A stretch of DNA of 64,000 nt, from positions 1,488,001 through 1,552,000 of the forward strand of contig NZ_CP101454.1 in the NCBI RefSeq assembly GCF_024362405.1, in the 5' to 3' direction. Both the position numbers and the translations under genes were made by a program. This DNA comes from Halorarius litoreus (GTDB lineage: Archaea > Halobacteriota > Halobacteria > Halobacteriales > Haloarculaceae). Positions 26,552 through 33,943 of this stretch are shown here, in pieces (the first letter of the stretch is position 1; each line of letters begins with the position of its first letter). Below the pieces are notes generated by a model. The model was given only the letters and a program-made list of their open reading frames with translations, had not been told where the DNA came from and did not search any database.

Positions 26552-27451
26552 ATGTCCAATACAGACCGCGAACGGACGGATGTAGAGTGTACGAACGCGT
26601 TGCGGCAAGCCGCGACTGAACTCGGCGAATCGCCAAGCAAAGCACAGTACGAAGAACTGGGCTTGACGCCCGCGGCGTCGACGATCATCCGCGTGTGCGG
26701 TGGCTGGAACGCCGCAAAACGACAGGCTGGACTCGCAACGAGCGCCTCCACGGGGTCTCGAGTCGCGGAGCGACCGGAGGACGTCGAGTTGCCGGCCGGA
26801 ACCGAGTGGGCCGACCTCTCGGCGAACCAGCGGTGGTACTACCGACATCGTGAGACCGACAGCATCGAGAAGCGCCAGCGCCGGACCGATCTCCGTGCGT
26901 GGCTCCACGAGCAGAAGACGGCTGCCGCGTGTGAACGCTGTGGCGAGTCATCACCGGACTGTCTGGAGTTCCACCATCCGCCGGGCGTGGACAAACGGAT
27001 GGATGTCGGGACGATGGTCTCCCACGGTCATAGCCGAGCGTCCATTCGCGAGGAGATCGCGAAGTGTGACGTGCTGTGTTCGAACTGCCACCGCCGGACT
27101 CATCAGGCCGTGGACGACGCCGTCACGGATACTCGCATCCGGGCAGATGTCCGCGCTGGACACGCACTGCCAGCCGCGTCGTCCTATACGAAAGCACGGT
27201 ACCTCCGCGCCTGGACGACCGCGTACAAGCGAGCGGTTGGGTGTAACCGCTGTGGCGTCACTGATGCACGGTGTCTCGAGTTTCATCACCGGGATGCGTC
27301 GACGAAGGTCGCCGGCGTCGGGGAGATGATCTCCGACTCCTATCCCGTCGATGCAGTCCTTACAGAGGTCGAGAAGTGTGACGTCCTGTGTGCGAACTGC
27401 CACCGCGAAGAGCATTACGAGACGCCTGATTCGGTGACGGCGAACGAATAA
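26552..27451 (+). CDS. Tandem HNH-type nuclease-like protein with homing-endonuclease-associated repeat
   Basis: 299 residues from ATG at 26552. Residues 15-61 match the homing-endonuclease-associated repeat pattern (ALRQAATELGESPSKAQYEE ... GGWNAAKRQAGL), a helical DNA-contacting module. Two HNH/zinc units follow: unit 1 with C127-x2-C130, LEFHH (140-142), C172, C176, C179-H180 and H184; unit 2 with C231-x2-C234, LEFHH (244-246), C276, C280, C283-H284 and H288. Both keep the full CxxC...LEFHH...KCDVLCxNCHR..H pattern of phage and mobile-element HNH nucleases. Two intact units in one chain suggest a pseudo-dimer. It sits in a low-GC island just upstream of tRNA-Gln, with its own 5' hairpin. 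DNA cleavage is inferred from motifs only. Confidence 0.8.
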   Translation: MSNTDRERTDVECTNALRQAATELGESPSKAQYEELGLTPAASTIIRVCGGWNAAKRQAGLATSASTGSRVAERPEDVELPAGTEWADLSANQRWYYRHRETDSIEKRQRRTDLRAWLHEQKTAAACERCGESSPDCLEFHHPPGVDKRMDVGTMVSHGHSRASIREEIAKCDVLCSNCHRRTHQAVDDAVTDTRIRADVRAGHALPAASSYTKARYLRAWTTAYKRAVGCNRCGVTDARCLEFHHRDASTKVAGVGEMISDSYPVDAVLTEVEKCDVLCANCHREEHYETPDSVTANE

Positions 27452-27536
27452 TCTGACTCCGCAATATTGATATGCGTCAGTGGGTTATCTGAGGGTGCCT
27501 GTCGACGAACGCGGTGAACAGGCAACATGTCAGATT

Positions 27537-27609
27537 AGTTCCATGGGGTAGCGGCCAATCCTGTTGCCTTCTGGGGGCAACGACCCAGGTTCGAATCCTG
27601 GTGGAACTA
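27537..27609 (+). tRNA. tRNA-Gln (anticodon CUG)
   Basis: 73 nt. Acceptor AGUUCCA pairs with UGGAACU, discriminator A. Anticodon stem UUGCC/GGCAA encloses UUCUGGG with anticodon CUG. T-arm CCAGG-UUCGAAU-CCUGG. No intron and no encoded CCA. An inverted repeat (TGCCTGT at 27496-27502 and ACAGGCA at 27518-27524) lies just upstream, with a possible TATA GGTTATCT at 27483-27490. Confidence 0.93.
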
Positions 27610-28027
27610 CTAACTCCTCTCAAATCTGCTTCCTTAGGGCTCGTAGTAGCTATTCTAAAACGCGTTCATAGACTACAGCATCTATGTCAGAATTTGTATC
27701 ATACTGCCATTTCTTGATGTCAGTAATATTTTAATTAAACCACGTCTCGATCGGAGGCACCTCTCTGTCGAGGCTGCGCTATCCGCGTCCTGAATCTGAA
27801 CGGCGAGTGTCGAACAGCGGGCGCGTCCCGGTCACACGGCAGTCGTGCGGGTCCGATCCTCGGTTCCGAACGACTCCAGTTCCTAAACGATTATTAATTT
27901 AATGCACACTATTACCTTCTATAATTTGAAATTGAAACATTCTATCGGCTAATTTATGACGTGTGGGGTTTTATGGGTGGGTAGCCACCGGTCGTCGCCC
28001 CCGGATGGGTGGCTCGGGGCCACGAAC
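27610..28027. other. AT-rich intergenic region between tRNA-Gln and transporter operon
   Basis: About 420 bp without a credible gene. Two strongly AT-rich blocks stand out: 27719-27737, with the near-palindrome AATATTTTAATTAAA, and 27885-27955, about three-quarters A+T, separated by ordinary GC-rich sequence. GTTTTATGG at 27967-27975 may be the TATA region of the transporter operon, leaving a leader of roughly 30 nt. The rest could hold regulator sites for the amino-acid transporter or be the right edge of the island. Confidence 0.5.
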
Positions 28028-28525
28028 ATGACCCAGGAAATACTCGTACTCGGGGGCGGAGCGACCGGCCTCGAAGTCGCAGGCGAACTGGCCGCAGACG
28101 GCCAGAGCGTGGCGCTCGTCGACGAAGCGGCGACAGTCGAGCGGGCACGGAAAACCGGCGTGGTTGCCCACGAATCTGCGCTCGACACGTCGAAACTCGC
28201 GGTCGAGCAGACCGCGGCGACCGTCGTCGTCGCGACACCGTCCGACGCACGGAACCTGTTGCTCGGCGCGACCGCCCCCCACGCGTTCGGCGCCGACAGG
28301 GTCGTCGCCCTGGTCAACGACCCTGACAGACGGGAAGCGTTCGAAGACGCCGGCATCGAGACGGTCTGTGTCTCGGCGGCCGTCGCACGGGCGACGACGG
28401 AAACTGTCGCCGTCGAGACTTCGACACCGCCGACCCGACCAGAACAGACGCCACCGAATCAACTGAATCCGACACCGCCGAACCGCGCGGCCGGGACGGA
28501 TGAACGGGTGCGGCTCAGGGGATAA
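28028..28525 (+). CDS. TrkA-N-like NAD-binding protein, transporter partner
   Basis: 165 residues. The N-terminal Rossmann fold ILVLGGGATGLEVAGELAADGQSVALVDEA carries the GxGxxG of TrkA-N/RCK nucleotide-binding domains, with a central AATVVVATPSDARNLLLGA. The last 40 residues are Thr/Pro/Asn-rich and probably disordered; there is no TrkA-C domain. The TAA stop shares a base with the ATG of the permease, so the two are coupled. TrkA-N proteins gate ion channels by sensing NAD(H) or ATP; here it probably regulates the linked amino-acid permease. Confidence 0.82.
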   Translation: MTQEILVLGGGATGLEVAGELAADGQSVALVDEAATVERARKTGVVAHESALDTSKLAVEQTAATVVVATPSDARNLLLGATAPHAFGADRVVALVNDPDRREAFEDAGIETVCVSAAVARATTETVAVETSTPPTRPEQTPPNQLNPTPPNRAAGTDERVRLRG

Positions 28526-30681
28526 TGGCGAAAGAACTCGAACGCGACCTCGGACTGGCGAGCGTCGTCGCCATCAGCATCGGCGCGATGGTCGGGAGCG
28601 GCATCTTCATCCTGCCCGCGCTAGCCGTCGGTATCGCTGGGCCGGCCGTCGTCCTCGCCTACCTCGTCGCCGGCATCCTCGTCCTCCCGGCGGCACTCTC
28701 GAAGGCGGAGATGGCAACGGCCATGCCGAAATCCGGCGGGTCGTACGTCTACATCGAGCGCGGCATGGGGCCGTTGCTCGGGACCGTCGCCGGCCTCGGC
28801 ACGTGGTTCTCGCTGTCGTTCAAGGGCGCGCTCGCGCTCGTCGGCGGCGTCCCGTACCTCATCCTGCTCATCGCAGTCCCGGACGCGTGGATACTGCCGC
28901 TGACGCTCGGCCTGGCGGCTGCCCTGGTGCTCGTCAACCTCGTCGGTGCCAAGCTCACCGGTCGGCTGCAGGTCGGCATCGTCGCGGTGATGCTGGGCGC
29001 CATGATTTGGTTCGTCGTCGGTGGTGTCCCCAACACTGGGACGGCCAACTTCGCTGGGTTCTTCCGGGAAGGGCCGGGCGGACTCTTGGCCGCGACGGGG
29101 CTGGTGTTCGTCTCGTACGCTGGCGTCACGAAGGTCGCCAGCGTCGCCGAGGAGATCGAGAACCCCGACCGGAACATCCCGCTCGGCATCCTCGGGTCGC
29201 TCGCGTTCACCACGCTGTTGTACGTGCTGATCGTCGCGGTTATGGTGGGCGTCGCCGACCTCTCGACCATCGGCGACACGCTCACGCCGATGGCGGACGT
29301 CGCGGCGGTCACGCTCGGCTCTGCCGGCGTCGCCGCTGTCGTCGTTGCGGCCGTCCTCGCGCTGGTTTCGACGGCGAACGCTGGCATCCTGTCGTCCTCG
29401 CGGTACCCCTTCGCGATGGCACGAGACCGGCTCGTGCCCGCGAAGCTCGGGGCCGTTCACGAGGGGCTCGGGACGCCGGCACCGGCTATCGTTCTCACCG
29501 GGGCTGTCCTGCTCGTCCTCATCGCGTTCGTCCCGATACTGGAGATCGCGAAGCTCGCGAGCGCCTTCCAGATCCTCGTGTTCGTGCTCGTCAACGCCGC
29601 CGTCATCGCGTTCCGTGAGGGCCACGCGGAGTACGAGCCGACCTTCCGGTCGCCGCTCTACCCGTGGGTGCAGGTGTTCGGCATCGTCGCCGGGCTGGCC
29701 CTGCTGACGCAGATGGGCGTGGTTCCGCTGGTCGGCGCTGCAGTCATCACCATCGCTGGGCTCGGGTGGTACCTCGGCTACGGGCGGAAACGCATCGACC
29801 ACGAGGGTGCCGCCATCGAGGAAGTCCGTCGCCGCGTCGGCGAAGACCGTATCGCGGAAACGAGGTCGGCACTCTCGCAGCCCGGTTACGAGGTACTCGT
29901 CGGCGTCGGTGAGCACACGAGTCCGGAACGCGAGCGGGCGTTGGTTCGGATCGCTGCCGACGCTGCCGCTGCCCACGACGGCGGCGTTTCAGTCGTCCGA
30001 TTCGATGTCGAGGTCGACCAGGTCCCGCTCGACTACGCCGCGACGGTGCACACCCCTGGCGACCGCGAGTTCGAGCGGTTCACGGAGCAGTTGGCCGCCG
30101 AGACCGACGTGCCGGTGAGCTACGGCGAGGTCGTCAGCCACGATATCGCTCACGCGGTCGTCAACGTGGCCACGGCTCACGACGCCGACCTCGTCCTGCT
30201 CCCGGACGGTGACCCTGCCTTCGAGGGCGGACTCTTCCGCGGCGGCGTTCGGTGGATTCGCAAGCACGCACCCTGCGATGTCGGAACCCTCTCTGCCGGT
30301 GCGGTGAACGACATCGACGACATCTGCGTCCTCACTGGCCGCGGCCCGTACGACCCAGTCAAACTGGCGCTGGGCGACGCACTCGCCAGCGTCAACGACG
30401 CACGAATGCATCTGGAGTACCGCGCCGGACGGTACACGACCGACCACCGGACAGCCGCCATCGACGCCTACCACGGCGACCTCCGTGACGTCGTCAAGAG
30501 CCCCGGACGGGCGGTGGTCGCCCGCCCTGACGGTGGACGTGCCGCCACGCCAGACCTCACCCTGGTGAGCGCCGACGACCGCCTCGCCCTCGATCGGCCG
30601 GAGCCAGTGCTCACCGTCTATCTCCACGACAGGAACCGGGCTGGTCGCCTCCGGCGCCTGCTAGAACGGCTGGCGTTCTGA
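28525..30681 (+). CDS. APC-family amino-acid permease with C-terminal UspA domains
   Basis: 718 residues. Residues 1-425 form about twelve membrane helices of the amino acid-polyamine-organocation family, with ISIGAMVGSGIFILPALAVGIAGPAVVLAY as the substrate-binding first helix and YAGVTKVASVAEEIENPDRNIP as the helix 6 region. Residues about 455-718 are cytosolic and resemble two universal-stress-protein (UspA) folds in tandem (YEVLVGVGEHTSPERERALVRIAADAAAAH; DLVLLPDGDP). This fusion is common in haloarchaea and thought to sense ATP or stress. The substrate is not predictable. Operon with the TrkA-N-like gene. Confidence 0.9.
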   Translation: MAKELERDLGLASVVAISIGAMVGSGIFILPALAVGIAGPAVVLAYLVAGILVLPAALSKAEMATAMPKSGGSYVYIERGMGPLLGTVAGLGTWFSLSFKGALALVGGVPYLILLIAVPDAWILPLTLGLAAALVLVNLVGAKLTGRLQVGIVAVMLGAMIWFVVGGVPNTGTANFAGFFREGPGGLLAATGLVFVSYAGVTKVASVAEEIENPDRNIPLGILGSLAFTTLLYVLIVAVMVGVADLSTIGDTLTPMADVAAVTLGSAGVAAVVVAAVLALVSTANAGILSSSRYPFAMARDRLVPAKLGAVHEGLGTPAPAIVLTGAVLLVLIAFVPILEIAKLASAFQILVFVLVNAAVIAFREGHAEYEPTFRSPLYPWVQVFGIVAGLALLTQMGVVPLVGAAVITIAGLGWYLGYGRKRIDHEGAAIEEVRRRVGEDRIAETRSALSQPGYEVLVGVGEHTSPERERALVRIAADAAAAHDGGVSVVRFDVEVDQVPLDYAATVHTPGDREFERFTEQLAAETDVPVSYGEVVSHDIAHAVVNVATAHDADLVLLPDGDPAFEGGLFRGGVRWIRKHAPCDVGTLSAGAVNDIDDICVLTGRGPYDPVKLALGDALASVNDARMHLEYRAGRYTTDHRTAAIDAYHGDLRDVVKSPGRAVVARPDGGRAATPDLTLVSADDRLALDRPEPVLTVYLHDRNRAGRLRRLLERLAF

Positions 30682-30832
30682 CCCGCCGGCTGGGTGGGCC
30701 GCTGGTTCGGCAGCAGAGGCCGAACCGCGTACGAGAACGGTCGCGTACGAGCGTCGAAACTCGGACCCCACTATCTGGTGAGACTCCTACTCTTTCACGT
30801 CTCGATCCAACCGCTGCCGAGTGCGACCGTCG

Positions 30833-31690
30833 CTACTCGACGGCTCTGGTGGTGGGATACTCGGTGGGGACGCCGAACCCGTGGTCGCGGAGCCTGCTGT
30901 CGGTTTCGACCAGCGTCTCGAACCACGAGCGCCCACGTCGGGTCAGCGGTGCCGCAGCGTAGCGAATCGGTGCCCCACGGATGGTCTGCGTCTCGAGTTC
31001 CAGCGTGACCGAGGCGTACGTCTCGGCGAGTGTTGGGTCCGAGAAGTCGATGATGGGGGGAAGTTCGACCGTGGGGAGGTCGTGTTCGATTGCCATGCTC
31101 CGGTAGACGAACGCGGCGTCGACGCCACCGCGCTCGAGGACGCGCATGAGCTGCACCTCGGGCAACACGGTCGAGTTCGCCAGCACGGGGTCGGCCCGGT
31201 CGAGCAGGCCGTTCTGTACCGCGAGGTCGAGGGCCAGTACCGTCCGGTAGCCGAGGGGGTCGGCCTCGGGGTCGGTCCGCCCGAGGCGGATGCCGTCCTG
31301 CTGGAGCCCCGTCGCCCAGTCGTCCTGCAGCGCGTCGGCGTACGTCGATTCCGGGTCGTACGCGAGCGTCAGGGCGTTCGTCGCGAAGAGCGTCAGCTCG
31401 TCGGCCAGCCCGTCGAAGAGCGCGGGGTCGGCCAGTGCGACGACGTCGGGGTCGCGTGCACCGTCTTGCACGAGTCGGCGGACGGCCAGACTGCCGTGGG
31501 CCTCGATACTCGCGCCCGGGGTGTCGTCGGCGAGCGAGAGGAGACTCCCCGCGACGAGGGCACTCGGTGTCGATGTTCGCGCCGGGGATGTGAGCGTGTG
31601 CCACAGCTGGCTGCCGAGCAGCCCCGTCGCCCCCACACCGAGGGTCGCTCCGACCCCGGCGCGGAGTACGTGACGGCGAGTCGACTCCAC
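30833..31690 (-). CDS. WtpA/ModA-like oxyanion-binding protein, Tat-exported
   Basis: 285 residues from GTG at 31690 (VESTRRHVLRAGVGATLGVGATGLLG, twin-arginine signal without an obvious lipobox Cys). The body is a type II periplasmic-binding fold of the tungstate/molybdate group: VAGSLLSLADD, AHGSLAVRRLV, DPDVVALADPALFDGLADELTLFATNALTLAYDPES, TDPEADPLGYRTVLALDLA and MRVLERGGVDAAFVYRSMA. It would capture an oxyanion outside the cell for an ABC importer, yet no permease or ATPase gene is adjacent. A palindrome TTACGTAA lies 33-40 nt upstream of the start. Confidence 0.78.
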   Translation of the reverse strand: MESTRRHVLRAGVGATLGVGATGLLGSQLWHTLTSPARTSTPSALVAGSLLSLADDTPGASIEAHGSLAVRRLVQDGARDPDVVALADPALFDGLADELTLFATNALTLAYDPESTYADALQDDWATGLQQDGIRLGRTDPEADPLGYRTVLALDLAVQNGLLDRADPVLANSTVLPEVQLMRVLERGGVDAAFVYRSMAIEHDLPTVELPPIIDFSDPTLAETYASVTLELETQTIRGAPIRYAAAPLTRRGRSWFETLVETDSRLRDHGFGVPTEYPTTRAVE

Positions 31691-31722
31691 GTGCGTAATC
31701 TTTTCAACCAACAACAAGTAGC

Positions 31723-31730
31723 TTACGTAA
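31723..31730. promoter_or_regulatory. Palindrome TTACGTAA upstream of binding-protein gene
   Basis: TTACGTAA with flanking GTAG and CTAC arms (31718-31734) sits where the TATA/BRE of the gene starting at 31690 would be. A candidate operator overlapping the promoter. Confidence 0.4.
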
Positions 31731-31971
31731 CTACAAATGGTTTCGCCGGTCGGGGCCGCTCGGCGTCGCCGAGGCGGCCGATGTGGAGTTCGATTCCGTC
31801 GCCGAGGTGGGTGGCGGCCTGCTCGTAGACCACGTCGACGTTCTCCTCGGAGCGCATGAGCAGGCGCCACTCGTGGCAGGTCCTCCGGCGCTGTGACTGG
31901 AACACGACGCCGAGGTCGAGATGTCGGGCCGCGAGTGCTATCACCGAGTTACCGGTGTGGAGCCGCTTCAC
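31723..31971 (-). pseudogene. Probable remnant of a regulator gene
   Basis: An 82-codon open frame with haloarchaeal-looking residues (CHEWRLLMRSEENVDVVYEQAATHLGDGIELHIGRLGDAERP) that resembles the ligand-domain strand pattern of Bat/HTH_10 or TrmB-type regulators, but has neither a DNA-binding domain nor a credible N-terminus. The surrounding 31691-32161 has no other gene. I read it as a decayed fragment; a short real gene cannot be excluded. Its 3' end overlaps the TTACGTAA palindrome. Confidence 0.4.
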
Positions 31972-32161
31972 GAACGTACAGCACGAGTGTCGCCGGCGAG
32001 CACGTTGAGTTCGACATCAAACTGCTGGAGGTCCACGCGACCGAGACCGGCCGCGACAGCGAGCCGGAGGGAACTCGCGAAGCAGTCTGAAGCGACGCGC
32101 TCCCGGCGGGGTCGCCCCAGCCCACCGCCCTGTGTCCGCACCGATGTCCCGGGATTCGTCG

Positions 32162-32818
32162 CTACCCTAGAAGGAACGCAGCCAGTTCCTCGCTCCCCGT
32201 GACCACTTCGTCAGCCCCGTCGAGTGTCGTCTCGTCGCCGTCACCGCGGAACCCGACCGTGTAGAGCCCGGCCGCGGTCGCGGCCTCGACGCCGGCGACC
32301 GAGTCCTCGATGGCGATACACGACTCGGGGTCGGCACCGAGTGCTGCGGCGCCGCGCCGGTAGATGTGTGGGGCTGGCTTTCCGGGCGCATCGAGGTCCT
32401 CGGCGCTGACCACGGCGTCGAAGTGGGCCGTCAGGTCGAACCGCTCGTCGACCCGGTCGATCCAGCTCCGCGGGGCCGAGGTCGTGAGCGCCAGGGGGAC
32501 GCCGCGGTCGGCGAGTGCCGACAGGAGGTCGTGTGCGCCCTCCAGGAGGGGTGCCTGTTCGCCGTAGATACGGACCGCGGCCTCCTCGAACATCGCCTCG
32601 AACTCCTCGCGGGAGACGGCGAGGTCGTACTCGGCGGCGAGGTCGGGGTAGACCTCTCTGAAGTTCCGGCCGGTGATGGCGGCGACCGGAATCTCGTCGT
32701 CCGGTGCGGCCGTCGGGAGGATATGTGTGCGCTGTTCGTCGACCCAGAACGCCTCGGAGTGGACGAGGACGCCGTCCATGTCGAAGCAGATGCCGCCGAT
32801 GTCCGCGGGCAGGCTCAT
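32162..32818 (-). CDS. HAD-superfamily phosphatase (beta-phosphoglucomutase/phosphoglycolate phosphatase type)
   Basis: 218 residues. Motif I GICFDMDGVLVHSE has the nucleophile Asp and acid/base Asp, motif II is LALTTSAPRSW, motif III KPAPHIYRRGAAALGADPESC carries the Lys, and motif IV CIAIEDSVAGVEAATAAG the second acidic pair. An alpha-helical C1 cap lies between motifs I and II, as in the phosphoglycolate phosphatase and beta-phosphoglucomutase group. Cytosolic, Mg-dependent; the actual phosphate ester is not predictable. Stand-alone gene. Confidence 0.88.
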   Translation of the reverse strand: MSLPADIGGICFDMDGVLVHSEAFWVDEQRTHILPTAAPDDEIPVAAITGRNFREVYPDLAAEYDLAVSREEFEAMFEEAAVRIYGEQAPLLEGAHDLLSALADRGVPLALTTSAPRSWIDRVDERFDLTAHFDAVVSAEDLDAPGKPAPHIYRRGAAALGADPESCIAIEDSVAGVEAATAAGLYTVGFRGDGDETTLDGADEVVTGSEELAAFLLG

Positions 32819-32940
32819 CGTTCTTCGTCGAGGGCGGCGACGGGGTTGGGTCTTTCGAGCGGGGTCCCTCCCGTTCGGTGTCCGGCTGGCGCTGTCTCCT
32901 GGCAGAAACTGTTACGTCGATTGCAGTTCTCTACTCTCGG

Positions 32941-33894
32941 ATGCTGAACCTCGTCGACACCCTTCGCCGTCTCGTCCGTGACGACGCGCTGTCCCCGCTC
33001 CTCGAGGACCCGTCGGACGAGCTGCTGTCTGTCGGCCGCGAGCTGGCCGAGAACCCGCGGACGGTTCGGCTGCCGGACGGTCGACAGCTGAGTTACGGCG
33101 AGGTGGGCGACCCCGACGGCGAGCCGGTGGTGGCCTTCCACGGCGTGCCGAGCGGGCGGCTCGGAGCCGCGGTTCTCGCGGCCACGGCTCACGACCGGGG
33201 CATCCGGCTCATCGCGCCCGAGCGCCCGGGCGTGGGCGAGTCCGACCCCGACCCAAATCGCGAACTGACCGACTGGTCCGCCGACGTGACGGCGCTGCTC
33301 GACGCGCTGGATATCGACGCGGCGCCCGTCGTCGGCATCTCCGGCGGCGGGCCGTACGCGCTGGCGTGCGGCGCCGTCGCGCCCGACCGGTTCCCGCGGG
33401 TCGCCGTCTGCTGTGGCGTCGGTCCGATGGCGGCCATCGGTCGCACGGAGCGCCTCCTGTTCAGCGCTGCGCGGTACGCGCCCCGGCTGGTCGGCGCGTT
33501 CCTGAGTGTCGAGGTGCTCGCCGCACGATACGCCCCCGAGCGGACCGTCGAACGGCGCGTCGCCGCCTCCGCGCCCGACGACGAGGCGCTGTGGCGGGGG
33601 CCGGTCGGCGACCTCATGCTCGCGTCCATGCCCTCGGCCGTCGAGACCCACGGCGTCGGGGCGTTCGTCCGCGACCTCCAGCTGTACGCGGGCGACTGGG
33701 GGTTCGACCTCGCCGACATCGAGGTCCCCGTCGGTCTCTGGTACGGCCGGGCCGACCGCACCGTCCCAGAGGCGATGGGGCGGTACCTGCTCGATGCGGT
33801 GCCGACCGCCGACGGCCACTTCTGTGCGGGCCAGGGCCACATCGGCGTCGTCGTCGAGAACGAGGCGGTCATCCTCGACTGGCTGGTGGAGTAG
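32941..33894 (+). CDS. Alpha/beta hydrolase
   Basis: 317 residues. The alpha/beta-hydrolase fold: oxyanion strand EPVVAFHGVPSGRLGA, RLIAPERPGVGESDP, nucleophile elbow VVGISGGGPYALA (Ser in G-x-S-x-G), acid LWYGRADRTVPEAMG and catalytic His HFCAGQGHIGVV. Resembles esterase/epoxide-hydrolase-like soluble enzymes; no signal peptide. The ATG at 32941 is chosen because the preceding open frame overlaps the promoter of the divergent HAD gene. The substrate is unknown. Confidence 0.88.
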   Translation: MLNLVDTLRRLVRDDALSPLLEDPSDELLSVGRELAENPRTVRLPDGRQLSYGEVGDPDGEPVVAFHGVPSGRLGAAVLAATAHDRGIRLIAPERPGVGESDPDPNRELTDWSADVTALLDALDIDAAPVVGISGGGPYALACGAVAPDRFPRVAVCCGVGPMAAIGRTERLLFSAARYAPRLVGAFLSVEVLAARYAPERTVERRVAASAPDDEALWRGPVGDLMLASMPSAVETHGVGAFVRDLQLYAGDWGFDLADIEVPVGLWYGRADRTVPEAMGRYLLDAVPTADGHFCAGQGHIGVVVENEAVILDWLVE

Positions 33895-33943
33895 TCAGCA
33901 CTCACGCGCTACCGCACCGTCGGTGACGGGCCGCCGCTCGTGG

